Positions 42,266 to 50,540 of a DNA stretch of 60,171 nt are shown piece by piece. The notes below the pieces were generated by a model. The model saw only the letters and a program-made list of their open reading frames with translations. It was not told where the DNA came from and ran no database searches. The stretch is from positions 1 through 60,171 of the forward strand of contig CAJFKV010000007.1 of NCBI GenBank assembly GCA_904387055.1, given 5' to 3'. This DNA is from Candidatus Heteroruminococcus faecigallinarum. GTDB lineage: Bacteria; Bacillota; Clostridia; Oscillospirales; Ruminococcaceae. How positions within the stretch are numbered: position 1 is the first letter of the stretch; each line of letters starts with the position of its first letter. The position numbers and the translations under genes are program-made.

Positions 42266-42296
42266 AGATCTTCGCCTAGAATACCTCTCCAATACA

Positions 42297-42350
42297 CCTC
42301 AACCACAAGAACCCTTTCCGGAAAACCGGAAAGGGTTCTTGTGGTTGAGG
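42297..42350 (+). terminator. Perfect 25-bp inverted repeat at the island junction
   Basis: The arms 42297-42321 and 42326-42350 are exactly complementary around a four-A loop. There is no clear T-run. The right arm ends where integrase homology begins, so this may be the aldolase terminator and may also mark the deletion or recombination point that truncated the old integrase. Confidence 0.75.
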
Positions 42351-42460
42351 CAGTCCAGAAGATAAGAAACCTGTTTCTGGTAATTCCGTATGGTCTGAGG
42401 GGAGAGGCGGCGGCATTCACACTGGAAGGTGAAGTCCTCCAAAGCGTCGGCAAGTTTCAT
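42346..42460 (-). pseudogene. Remnant of a tyrosine integrase, first 38 codons only
   Basis: Read from the ATG at 42460 with GGAGGAACTGCC upstream, this begins MKLADALEDFTFQCECRR. It matches the N-terminus of the intact integrase at 50981-51889 almost residue for residue, to about residue 38 (QVSYLLDCL), then stops matching at a perfect palindrome. The DNA upstream, to the gapA relic at 42757, also matches the DNA upstream of the intact integrase, with length changes. It is the dead integrase of the older PTS/aldolase island. Confidence 0.88.
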
Positions 42461-42635
42461 GGCAGTTCCTCCTTGTGTTGTGGCAGAAAAGGAGAACTCC
42501 CACCGGCCTCAAGCTGGTTTCCTGGCCCTGTATACAGGGAGAAGGATAACGATTGGGAGGGACGTACCATCCCTTATCCAGCTTCCCTTCGTTATCCTTC
42601 TACGACAACGGTTTTTCCACCAGAAAACCGACCAC

Positions 42636-42670
42636 AAAAAAACGGGCCGTCTTGCGACGACCCGTTTTTG
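42636..42670 (-). terminator. Displaced copy of the gapA terminator
   Basis: AAAACGGGCCGTC...GACGACCCGTTTTT, identical in its core to the terminator after gapA at 52066-52099. It now serves no intact gene. Confidence 0.85.
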
Positions 42671-42688
42671 CGCTCGTTGTGCCGATTG

Positions 42689-42757
42689 TTACTTGTGGTC
42701 CACACCATACATGTGCTTGATGAGCATCAGCACCTTGTTGGAGTAGCCCCACTCGTT
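42689..42757 (-). pseudogene. Displaced gapA 3' end, 22 codons plus stop (left attachment site)
   Basis: Minus-strand codons read NEWGYSNKV through HMYGVDHK and a stop, the C-terminus of GAPDH (the intact gene has HMFSVDHK). Bases 42709-42757 are identical over 49 bp to 52139-52187 in gapA. Left of this repeat the two copies still match but imperfectly; right of it they diverge at once. This is the left end of the 9.4-kb element and the scar of its insertion into gapA. Confidence 0.92.
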
Positions 42758-43081
42758 TGGCTCAAATCTGCTTTCCCAAACCAGCAAAAATAGGGAAATA
42801 CGGCATCGTTTCGCATAATTCTGCTTGTCCTTTTAAGAATGTTATCATCCTTCTGCAAGTGATAATATTCTTATTACTTACAAGTTTATCCTGCCGTATT
42901 TCAAAAATCAAGAGCAGGCGGACTCTTTTTCTATACAATTCAGACCACCTGAATACAAAGGTCAATTTCTCCTTGACCCACTAAAGACAACACGCAGGAA
43001 ATCCAGCCCAGGCCCCCATTCTATAGGTATTGTGTCGTTAGGCCAGCCAATCCCCGTTTCCTCCCGGCTAAAGCAAAGGGA
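42758..43081. other. Non-coding left end of the AT-rich element
   Basis: 324 bp with no supported gene. There is a small inverted repeat near 42858-42885. This would be the left arm of the integrated element. Confidence 0.4.
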
Positions 43082-43402
43082 TTATTTGTTATCCGCGCCC
43101 CGTTTGCTCCTTTTCCAAATCAAATACTGCTCATAGTTTTTTAATTCTGTCTGCTCCTGGGGGGTCAGAATTTGTGCTTTCCGTTTTTTCTCATACTGTG
43201 GATCCAAATCCGACAGACCAAGAAGATAATCCGCAGAAACACCATACAAGCGGCAGATTTGTACCAACATTTCATGACTTGGAGAACTTTTTTCCTGTTC
43301 CCAGGCTCTGACAGTGGGCAAGGAAACATCCAAAATCTTTGCCATTGCCGCCTGGGTATCCCCATGGTCTTTCCGGATTTCGGCCAATCGTTCTCCAATC
43401 AT
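43082..43402 (-). CDS. XRE-family regulator of the integrated element
   Basis: 106 residues. The Cro/CI helix-turn-helix is MIGERLAEIRKDHGDTQAAM then AKILDVSLPTVRAWEQEKSS, followed by ICRLYGVSADYLLGLSD, a common linker in these regulators, and a short basic tail. GAGGTGATAAG precedes the ATG. It is divergent from the two lipoprotein genes across a very AT-rich 144-bp region that must carry both promoters. It is the likely repressor of the element's own genes. Confidence 0.9.
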   Translation of the reverse strand: MIGERLAEIRKDHGDTQAAMAKILDVSLPTVRAWEQEKSSPSHEMLVQICRLYGVSADYLLGLSDLDPQYEKKRKAQILTPQEQTELKNYEQYLIWKRSKRGADNK

Positions 43403-43546
43403 CTTATCACCTCGCCAATTTAGTATATATTTTTTTATTACTATGGCAGATAAAGTGATAATTATATTGTTTTAAATTTCTATATATGATAATATTTATA
43501 TTACATAATATGGAACTTAAAGGTCCCACAAGAGGAGGATACAAAT

Positions 43547-44185
43547 ATGAGGAGAAGTATCGCCCTATTGATGTCAATAACCCTACTGTTATGCAGCTGT
43601 GGGGGGACAGTATCCAGGGAAGCGTATGAAAAAGTAATTGCTGAGCGCGATATGTTAACAAAAGAGCTAAAAAACTGTAGACAAAATGTATCAGACAGTG
43701 CTGATTCATCCGATTTAGATTATCCACTTGATGAAACAACATCGTATGAAAAGGCATCCTCGGATAGAGTTTATACACTGGGAGAAACAGCAACGAATGA
43801 AGTCTTCGGTTTAACAGTTATAGATTGGATGGAAACAACACGGGTAGATGATGGAAGCTATTATTATCAAGCGGATCCTGGTAAAGAATATTTAATCGTA
43901 TTTGTCGATTTGGAAAACCTCGCTTCTGAAGATCAAAGCTTTTATCCTTTAAGCGAATTCGAATTTTTTGCGGATGACTATACATGTCGGACAAGAAGTT
44001 TCGGCAGTGGATACGGCGTAACGATTAACGGTATTGACCCTTTCTATAGTAGCGGTCTCGGTGGTACTGAGGTAGCTGCTGGCAAAAAAACGAAAAACTA
44101 TATTGCCGCCGAAGTTCCCAAAGATTGGCGTACAATTGAACTTGTATTTCAAGATAATATAACATTTTCGTTTTCAAGGGAATAA
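43547..44185 (+). CDS. Lipoprotein with a DUF4352-like domain, first paralogue
   Basis: 212 residues. The lipoprotein signal is MRRSIALLMSITLLLCS then Cys18. A short coiled helix follows (EAYEKVIAERDMLTKELKNC), then a Ser/Asp linker and a C-terminal immunoglobulin-like beta domain (about 77-212) with YTLGETATNEVFGLTVIDW and YLIVFVDLENLASEDQSF. This pattern resembles DUF4352. AAGAGGAGG precedes the ATG. It is paired with the paralogue 21 bp downstream. Such proteins are common on mobile elements and cell surfaces, but the function is not known. Confidence 0.75.
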   Translation: MRRSIALLMSITLLLCSCGGTVSREAYEKVIAERDMLTKELKNCRQNVSDSADSSDLDYPLDETTSYEKASSDRVYTLGETATNEVFGLTVIDWMETTRVDDGSYYYQADPGKEYLIVFVDLENLASEDQSFYPLSEFEFFADDYTCRTRSFGSGYGVTINGIDPFYSSGLGGTEVAAGKKTKNYIAAEVPKDWRTIELVFQDNITFSFSRE

Positions 44186-44206
44186 TGTGTAAAGGGGGAC
44201 AATGTA

Positions 44207-44680
44207 ATGAAAAAGTATTATCTTCTATTAATCGGGTTTATAGCGATTATGTTGTTATCTAGTTGCGGAACGTCATCAAAAGTATATTCAGTTGGAGAAA
44301 CTGCAACGGATGGAACATTCAACATTCAAATCACTGATTGGAAAGAGATCGATCAGGTAGAATCTTTCGAAGGCCCTAATGAAGGATACATCTATGTTTT
44401 CGTCTTTTTGGATATGGAGAATATTTCTTCTAAAGAACAAGAGTTCTATGGAACCGAATTTGAATTTATAGTGGACGACTACGAAACTATTCAGTCTACC
44501 TTTGGTTATGGAAACGTAGAAATCGATGGGATTAAAGGATTTGATGGAGTTTTCGGAAATAGTCTAAAGCCTGGTAGAAAAATAAGAAATTATATATGTG
44601 CGGAAGTCCCTGAAAATTGGGAAAATATTGAGATTTCTTTCCGCGATGATATACAATTTTTAATTGCTAAACAGACCTAA
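44207..44680 (+). CDS. Lipoprotein with a DUF4352-like domain, second paralogue
   Basis: 157 residues. The signal ends at LLSS then Cys20. The beta domain YSVGETATDGTFNIQITDW, VFVFLDMENISSKEQEFYG, EFEFIVDDYE and NYICAEVPENWENIEI is clearly the same as in the upstream gene (IAAEVPKDWRTIEL there), but without its coiled segment and linker. A tandem duplication followed by divergence is the simplest explanation. AAGGGGGA precedes the ATG. A bidirectional terminator follows at 44810. Confidence 0.75.
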   Translation: MKKYYLLLIGFIAIMLLSSCGTSSKVYSVGETATDGTFNIQITDWKEIDQVESFEGPNEGYIYVFVFLDMENISSKEQEFYGTEFEFIVDDYETIQSTFGYGNVEIDGIKGFDGVFGNSLKPGRKIRNYICAEVPENWENIEISFRDDIQFLIAKQT

Positions 44681-44809
44681 ATTATAGTAAGAAAATTTTC
44701 TTTTCTACTTATAAAAATAAAACCATAATCATACGAAAAGAGAATGTTGCAAGTTAGCTGCGCAAAAAATAATTGACAAAATTGGCCATCAAAATGCAAA
44801 TTCTTTTTT

Positions 44810-44848
44810 AAAAGATATTGCCAGACAATGTGTCTGGCAATATCTTTT
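44810..44848. terminator. Bidirectional terminator between convergent genes
   Basis: AAAAGATATTGCCAGACA pairs with its complement around an ATG loop, with A- and T-runs on both sides. It overlaps the last codons of the minus-strand gene ending at 44847. Confidence 0.9.
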
Positions 44849-45605
44849 ACTTTTCACTCAAATCAGCAGCTGGTGCACCATCCTTAAGAACAAAAAATTG
44901 GCGCATATAAAGAGTTCGATTTTTGGAGTCAGCATCATTATAATTGGGGGGGAAGTAGTTAAAATATATTTCTCTTACTTTTTTATCCATCATATAGAAA
45001 AAGCGCTCTATAGTTTCATTAATTGGCTTAGCTTCAAGTAAACCCTTATAAGCTTTTACCTGGTCTTTCTGCCTAATACTATGCCGTATTTTTGCGTCGT
45101 CCATCCAACTCATTTTTACTGTTATCCCCATTTGCGCAGTATGGTTATGGGGCTGGGCAGTATAGTCATGGGGTTGGATAGTAGTTTCCACCTGATTGGA
45201 AAAGAAATTTACAACCTCCCTGCCATGCTTCATTGCATTATAGACACGTCTAAAAGCTAATTCATACTGCTTTTCCTCAGTTGTCCAAATTGGTTTATCA
45301 TTCAGTCTTTCATACAACGCTGCACCCCAAAAACAAATTTCTCCTATAGAGGCCATTACATCTACATCATTGATTTCAATTTTAATAGTTTTCGTGGAGA
45401 TCCACCTTTTGGGTCCTGTTTGGCCCTCCTCACGTATATCTAATACTTGAACACTGTTGGAAGTCAGAGCCGCATAAGATTTACAAAATCTCTCATATGC
45501 TTTACATAATCCCCAATGCATACATCTGATCATGTGACAACGGTCAACCGTTAGTTCCCAGCATATACTGTCTCTCTTGGGGGGAGTTAAGGAATTTTTG
45601 TTCAT
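44847..45605 (-). CDS. Uncharacterised cytoplasmic protein
   Basis: 252 residues with no family I recognise. It is mostly helical by appearance. A stretch RVYNAMKHGREVVNFF (about 120-135) resembles the loose N-x-x-KH pattern seen in some HEPN-like helical domains, but this is too weak to assign. There is an internal near-repeat, QPHDYTAQ followed by QPHNHTAQ (about 144-158). GGAGGATAAATCAAT precedes the ATG. Being on an AT-rich mobile element beside a membrane/SHOCT protein makes a host-interaction or defence role possible, but nothing proves it. Confidence 0.65.
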   Translation of the reverse strand: MNKNSLTPPKRDSICWELTVDRCHMIRCMHWGLCKAYERFCKSYAALTSNSVQVLDIREEGQTGPKRWISTKTIKIEINDVDVMASIGEICFWGAALYERLNDKPIWTTEEKQYELAFRRVYNAMKHGREVVNFFSNQVETTIQPHDYTAQPHNHTAQMGITVKMSWMDDAKIRHSIRQKDQVKAYKGLLEAKPINETIERFFYMMDKKVREIYFNYFPPNYNDADSKNRTLYMRQFFVLKDGAPAADLSEK

Positions 45606-45698
45606 ATTGATTTATCCTCCCACCGGGTTTATACATTTCTCCCGTTCCATTCTCTCTGTTCATATCTTTGTGAGCAATATTATGACTACTCTCGGTAT

Positions 45699-46862
45699 CT
45701 AAATTCTATCTAATAGCTGTTTTTTCTTTGTTAAGTACTCTTCCTCCGTTAAAATTCCTTCCTCTTTCAGCTCTGATAACTGCCTCAGCTTGGTTACAGC
45801 ATCCAATTGAACTTCATTGACATTATTACTTATAGATTGTTTAGCTTTCAATGGCAAAATGAATTCTTCGCTTTTTTCTGGAATAAGCTCTTTAAAAATT
45901 TCTAGAGCATCCAATGAGAGCGCAATGTCTTTTTTAATACCACTTTCAAAATAGTATAAATGTACTATTCTGGTATCATGTGTAACGGTTTCGGAAACTA
46001 TTTTGTTCCGGCTCCCAATAATAGCTCCTGCATCACCTGCTAAAACTCCCCCAATAATCGCACCTGTAATATTAGAGCCACCACCACTAATTTTTTGCTC
46101 CCTATACATTTCGCCATGAGTGGAATAAAAATCTATATCTTGTATTTTTATGGAGTACTTCTTCATTTGAGAAGACAATAAGTAAATTGCTGCGTCTTCC
46201 GGACATAACACAATAGGCGGATGAAAACAAATATCATCTTCATTTTTCCAAATATAGTAAGTCCCAACAGGAATTGTTACACTTTGAATGATGTCTGCAG
46301 TTCGTGGAATGGAGGGCAGGTTGAGGGAATCGTAGATATCTTTAATCTGTTCTTTCGCCTCATCTTGCTCTTGCTTCAATGCCTCCAAATAAACACTATC
46401 CATCTGTTCTTTAAGGCGACTTACCTTCTTTTTCTGCGGATCCGCAAGGGCATTATAAATACAAACGAAAACAATCACTGGAAGTAAAAACATTCCCATA
46501 AACATGGGAACGCCAAAATTTGAACTAATTTTAGAAAATATTGTGAAAAATAAAAATATAACTGCAGCTACTAATGTAGCAATCTTAAGTGCTTTTTCAT
46601 TTCCGCGATCCGAAATAGTTTGTATATCTTCTTTTGACTTCTTGTATTGCTGCACACTAAAAGTATCTGACTTAAAACCACAATTACAAATATACTCCTT
46701 TGTATTTGGAATTTGGTAAATATTTTGAAGCATGTTTTCGTTCTGTAAGTCTGCCAATAAGTCTTTATACTCCGGATACAATACAATTCTATGAATTTTT
46801 CCGCATTGAGGACATCGAATAAAACTACTAACACTAGAAGTACCACAAAACTCATAATTCAT
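45699..46862 (-). CDS. Zinc-ribbon membrane protein with C-terminal SHOCT domain
   Basis: 387 residues. N-terminal zinc ribbon: CPQC (17-20) and CNC (59-61). Two adjacent membrane helices follow (about 90-111 and 117-139), then a charged helix (about 145-175), a beta-rich middle part, a glycine-rich hydrophobic hairpin GGGSNITGAIIGGVLAGDAG (about 260-279) and a C-terminal SHOCT motif (LRQLSELKEEGILTEEEYLTKKKQLL region). SHOCT segments are short oligomerisation tails often found on membrane or surface-stress proteins. GGAGGGGAC precedes the ATG. Function unknown. Confidence 0.75.
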   Translation of the reverse strand: MNYEFCGTSSVSSFIRCPQCGKIHRIVLYPEYKDLLADLQNENMLQNIYQIPNTKEYICNCGFKSDTFSVQQYKKSKEDIQTISDRGNEKALKIATLVAAVIFLFFTIFSKISSNFGVPMFMGMFLLPVIVFVCIYNALADPQKKKVSRLKEQMDSVYLEALKQEQDEAKEQIKDIYDSLNLPSIPRTADIIQSVTIPVGTYYIWKNEDDICFHPPIVLCPEDAAIYLLSSQMKKYSIKIQDIDFYSTHGEMYREQKISGGGSNITGAIIGGVLAGDAGAIIGSRNKIVSETVTHDTRIVHLYYFESGIKKDIALSLDALEIFKELIPEKSEEFILPLKAKQSISNNVNEVQLDAVTKLRQLSELKEEGILTEEEYLTKKKQLLDRI

Positions 46863-47121
46863 ATTGTCCCCTCCAATTTCAACAAAAAGTTTTTTATGCT
46901 AATACATGGTCATTGTAGACTAGTTTTGAAAAAAAGTAAAGGAGAATAATAGAAATTAGTATCACTATTTTAGTAAACACAGTTTTTCAAACACTTAGTT
47001 TGAAGTACTCATACTATGTTTGATATTGTCCAAAACGATAGTTTTTGAGAAGCTTCCAGAACAACAGAAAAACGCCCCAAAACTACCCAAAATTCTTATC
47101 AAAAATTTTATCAAAATCTAA
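46863..47121. other. Divergent AT-rich intergenic region
   Basis: No gene. It must contain the promoter of the zinc-ribbon gene on the minus strand, but I cannot single one out. Its right edge carries the left arm of an inverted repeat (ATTCTTAT at 47092-47099 and TTTTATCA at 47106-47113). Confidence 0.45.
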
Positions 47122-47156
47122 TTTACAAAAACAACCGTTTATGATAAAATAAGAAT
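47122..47156 (+). promoter_or_regulatory. Promoter of the serine recombinase gene with recombinase-site-like repeat
   Basis: TTTACA (47122-47127), 17 bp and TAAAAT (47145-47150). The -10 box lies in TGATAAAATAAGAAT (47142-47156), whose complement recurs, split by six bases, at 47092-47113. This arrangement fits a resolvase-type subsite or an autoregulatory operator. Confidence 0.6.
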
Positions 47157-47175
47157 ATGATAAGGAGGGGTTACT

Positions 47176-47772
47176 GTGGCGCTTAAATTAGGATATGCAA
47201 GAGTAAGTACGGAACAACAAAACTTAGATCGCCAACTGGACGCACTTCGGTCTGCTGGGATTCAAGATAAGAACATCTTTTGCGAGAAGATGACAGGAAC
47301 CAAGTCCCACCGCCCGCAACTGGACGCACTTAAGGAGAAAATAGAACTTGCTAGGGAACTAGACGCAGAAGCAGAAATAAGCGTCACCATAGAAAGCTTA
47401 TCTAGACTTGGTAGATCAACCAAGGATTTGCTCAATCTATTAGATTATTTCAAGGGGCTGGGAGTGCAGCTTATTTCCCTCAAAGAGTCTATAGACACCA
47501 ACACCCCCACGGGTCAGCTTTTAATCACTGTACTTTCTGCAATCTCCCAGTTTGAGCGAGATTTAATTGTGCAGCGGACAAGCGAAGGGTTGAAAGCAGC
47601 CAGAGCCAGGGGAAGGAAAGGCGGACGTCCAGAGGTCAACCCCAAGAAGCTTGAAACCGCCCTAGCCCTGTACAGGTCTCAGGAGTTCAGCATCAGACAG
47701 ATTGTAGAGCAAACGGGGATCTCACAAGCCACCCTTTACCGCAAGATTAAAGAGCTAGATTCAGAGAGCTAG
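47176..47772 (+). CDS. Serine recombinase of the resolvase/invertase family
   Basis: 198 residues. The catalytic Ser11 lies in GYARVSTEQQNLDRQ. ESLSRLGRSTKDLL, ISLKESIDTNTPTGQL and FERDLIVQRTSEGLKAARAR complete the resolvase domain (about 1-140). A short linker leads to the DNA-binding HTH FSIRQIVEQTGISQATLYRK (about 171-190). The size fits the small resolvase/invertase group, such as those on plasmids and transposons, not large integrases. GTG start with AAGGAGGGG upstream. On a plasmid-like element it could resolve multimers or invert DNA. Confidence 0.95.
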   Translation: MALKLGYARVSTEQQNLDRQLDALRSAGIQDKNIFCEKMTGTKSHRPQLDALKEKIELARELDAEAEISVTIESLSRLGRSTKDLLNLLDYFKGLGVQLISLKESIDTNTPTGQLLITVLSAISQFERDLIVQRTSEGLKAARARGRKGGRPEVNPKKLETALALYRSQEFSIRQIVEQTGISQATLYRKIKELDSES

Positions 47773-47826
47773 TAAAATAGCGGATTTTTGGCCCTTAAAA
47801 ATCCCAAGAAATATCTGTTTCGTCGT

Positions 47827-47873
47827 ACAAGCCCCTACAAGCCCCTACAAGCCCCTATATGGGGCTTTTTTTG
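47827..47873 (+). repeat. Three tandem copies of ACAAGCCCCT feeding one terminator arm
   Basis: Three exact 10-bp repeats (47827-47836, 47837-47846, 47847-47856) precede a single GGGGCTTTTTTT. The last repeat forms a terminator hairpin (AAGCCCC, loop TATAT, GGGGCTT), and the other two copies are possible alternative 5' arms. The region 47873-48139 beyond it is AT-rich and holds no supported gene. Confidence 0.75.
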
Positions 47874-48139
47874 TTGGCCTACCCTCGTATCGAAATTTCC
47901 CCAAAAACGTCACACAAGGAAAATCTCAGGGCAGATTGCTTTGAATTTCAATAATCTTTACCGTAAATAAAATTATCTACAGTTACCTTTTCAATTATGA
48001 GCGCAGCTAAAGCACTGTCTTAAATTGTAAATTTATTATTAATTATTAACAAATATTATTTACATTTATAGTATTTTATGATATAATTTTACAAAATCGG
48101 TGTTTCTTCTCTCAGCTTTATAAAACTACTCGAATTGAG

Positions 48140-48856
48140 GTGAAAATTACGTTCTCTTTATTTACAGATTATCTTGATGAGAAAGACAAATTTCCCATCA
48201 CTGCAACAAATGAATTAGCTCTGCAATGTACCCAAAAATTACGCGAAATCCTCTCACAAAAGATAAAAAAGAATAAAGAAAGCCCAGTAGAAAAAGACTA
48301 TACAATTCTAGATGGTGAATATTTTATTCCAATCCACCAGCCCTTCGAAGAATACTATTTAGTAAGCAATTTAGGTAGAATTTTTTCTTTACATAAAAAA
48401 ATGTTTTTATCAGGCTCTCGAGAACCAAGTGGTTACATCAGTTTAAAATTAACCAATGGGATTATAGAACTTCCTGAAAGGATGCATCAAGCTGTACTAA
48501 ATTCTTGGCGTGGCGCAACTCCGCCAGATATGGAGATTGATCACTTAGACCATAATCGTTCAAATAATGAATTGAATAATTTGAGATTTTTATCTGTGAC
48601 AGCAAATCGAAAAAGAAAATATAAGAAATACTTTATTTCGAGAAAACCTAACTCTGAAATTATTTATCTCCAGCACTTTAAGGCCTACTCTAACATGAAA
48701 GATGTCAGAAGGATTTTGTCCTTAAAAAAGGATATTACCGATTTGTATGAATATATTTTGTCAAATAGCGTCCCCAATAAGGTACTTAAGGGGAATAATA
48801 TATTTGCTCTTATTAATGGTCATACCGTTATGTTAGAATTAAATAGACAACCATGA
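48140..48856 (+). CDS. HNH endonuclease-like protein
   Basis: 238 residues. The middle part has EEYYLVSNLGRIFSLHKK and GYISLKL, the NUMOD4-like DNA-binding opening of homing-type nucleases, then the HNH core MEIDHLDHNRSNNELNNLRF (about 133-152) with H, D, H and N in place. The N-terminal 50 residues are charged helix of unknown role. The GTG start is weakly supported (GAATTGAG upstream). It may be a free-standing homing endonuclease or an element-borne nuclease. It stands alone between a recombinase gene and a repeat-rich region. Confidence 0.8.
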   Translation: MKITFSLFTDYLDEKDKFPITATNELALQCTQKLREILSQKIKKNKESPVEKDYTILDGEYFIPIHQPFEEYYLVSNLGRIFSLHKKMFLSGSREPSGYISLKLTNGIIELPERMHQAVLNSWRGATPPDMEIDHLDHNRSNNELNNLRFLSVTANRKRKYKKYFISRKPNSEIIYLQHFKAYSNMKDVRRILSLKKDITDLYEYILSNSVPNKVLKGNNIFALINGHTVMLELNRQP

Positions 48857-48883
48857 TAGATATGATTTCAAAATAGCTTGGCG

Positions 48884-48914
48884 AGAGCTGGCCTAATAAG
48901 GTCAGCTCTTTTTA
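48884..48914 (+). terminator. Terminator after the HNH gene
   Basis: AGAGCTGGCC with GGTCAGCTCT (one mismatch) followed by TTTTTAA. Confidence 0.8.
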
Positions 48915-49670
48915 ATCGCTTTAGATCTAATGGGATATGGATGATTAGTAGCTATATCCTGGATTAGATTTTCTCCAAGTCAGATTTTTGGTTATACCCC
49001 CGCTCCAATATCTTTAGTTAGATAAATTACAATCTCTTGTAGATCTACAATCGCTAGGCAATCGCTAGATATAGGTGCTATCTTGATTTTTGATTATGAT
49101 TGTCGACAATTTGTATAGAAATAAATCGTATATGATTTTTGATTCAATAGATATCAAGGTATTATTTCAAGCTTTATCTGCAATTACCCTCATACCCAGC
49201 TAAATCTAATAGAATATGTGTTTGTTTTCGGTCGCTCCGCTCCTTAAATTTGATTTTAGAACTTTTTATACCCTCTTCTTAAAGGGACACAGTCAAAAAT
49301 GAGGAAAAAATAAGGGTTAAAATTTGATTTTATCACTTTTCTATTTATTGGAAATAAAACGCCCCTGTCCACGTTTGGCCACAGTGCTGGCTTTGTTTGG
49401 ATGACTTCGCCGCACTGAACCGCACTCATGAGGGACAGAGGCGTTATTCTTCCCAATATATAAATATATAGTTATATATATAAGAACAGATCAAGTTGTG
49501 CGCCAAATTTGCAAATATCTAGAAAAACACTGTTCATTTGATGGTGGATATCCGCACAGAATATCGCTCTTGATATCCCGTTAGAACAGCCAAAAATCCC
49601 AGTAGTTTTCTGGAAAAATGCCCAATTCACTCCATTTAGGCCAGCGCACAGAATATCGCTAAATTTTGGG
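48915..49670. other. AT-rich repeat-bearing non-coding region, possible replication origin
   Basis: No gene is supported in about 755 bp. Features seen: a 14-bp palindrome TTGTAGATCTACAA (49037-49050); CAATCGCTAG repeated at 49048-49057 and 49059-49068, one helical turn apart; a palindrome ATTGTCGACAAT (49099-49110); TGATTTTTGATT at 49084-49095 and 49133-49144; and CGCACAGAATATCGCT repeated at 49553-49568 and 49645-49660. Dense short direct repeats in AT-rich DNA beside a Rep-like gene fit an iteron-type origin. This is inference. Confidence 0.5.
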
Positions 49671-50540
49671 TCAAAGGTTTTGCGAGTAATAGGGAATCAG
49701 TTTCGCTACCTGATATGAGATATCCCAGGAACCGCCGTAATACAACAGGATATGTACCCCAAGCATATTTGCATTATGTGACGGCGCCAGGAAAATATAG
49801 GGGCTTATCTGAGCAATCCCGTCAAAAAACTGTTTGGGCTTATCTGTTGCTAGACCTAATATAGTTAATATCTCTTTGGTGGACAGAGGGACTATCTTAT
49901 CTAGCTCATCCTCCAAGGGATTAGAACACAAAATATTATAATTTATATTTACCCAAGGAATCAGTTTGTAGATATATCCTACCGCTTTATGCTGGCGGGG
50001 ATCTCGGCACTTCTCAAAAAGCGTCTGAATCCCATTATAAAACCCTCTTATTTTCTTAGAATTAACATCATATTTGGTTTGTTTGATATTCCCTCTGGAA
50101 ATCACCTCCGGATTTGGATATATACTACCATCTCTTAGAATCAAAAGTCCGTTTTCAAAAAGTGGCTTGAAGCACTTCCTGGCGGCTGAATCTGATAACC
50201 CCATTAAAGCTTGAAGGTCTTTTGGGGCCAAAGGTTTCCCGTCCTTCCTGCTGCTTTTGGTCAGAAAGCCATCTGCACTCCGATAGGAACAGCAAAACAA
50301 AAATCTAGCCAACGTGGCAGAGTCTAAATTGGACAATTCCTTGGACAGAGATACCCCAGGAGTGTAAGGAATCCAGAAAAACTTCCCACATATATCCGGC
50401 GTTCGATTTTTCCAGAATTCTATGTTTTCTTTTATTTTCTTATTATCAAGATATTTGTCATAGTCTTCTTTCAGGATAGGCGTCAAATATTTATCTGTCC
50501 TATCTTCCCCTGTGGCAATATCAATAATGCGCTCTGTCAA
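49671..50540 (-). CDS. Plasmid replication initiator-like winged-helix protein
   Basis: 289 residues with a probable TTG start at 50540 (AAGGAAGGGG upstream). The central part is winged-helix-like: PLAPKDLQALMGLSDSAARK, CFKPLFENGLLIL, then YPNPEVISRGN, resembling the NP-G pattern of RepL- and RepA-type initiators. The N-terminal 60 residues and the C-terminal 120 residues match nothing I recognise. The repeat-rich AT-rich DNA directly downstream supports a replication role. If so, the element could replicate outside the chromosome for a time. Confidence 0.6.
   Translation of the reverse strand: MTERIIDIATGEDRTDKYLTPILKEDYDKYLDNKKIKENIEFWKNRTPDICGKFFWIPYTPGVSLSKELSNLDSATLARFLFCCSYRSADGFLTKSSRKDGKPLAPKDLQALMGLSDSAARKCFKPLFENGLLILRDGSIYPNPEVISRGNIKQTKYDVNSKKIRGFYNGIQTLFEKCRDPRQHKAVGYIYKLIPWVNINYNILCSNPLEDELDKIVPLSTKEILTILGLATDKPKQFFDGIAQISPYIFLAPSHNANMLGVHILLYYGGSWDISYQVAKLIPYYSQNL

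Noticed and set aside
42341-42793. Plus-strand reading frame across the integrase remnant and gapA relic
   Set aside because: It is an antisense shadow of duplicated sequence. The same frame type appears opposite the intact integrase and gapA at 51858-53312.
47827-47873. Possible CRISPR array
   Set aside because: The three repeats are 10 bp, directly adjacent and without spacers, and no cas gene is present in the window.
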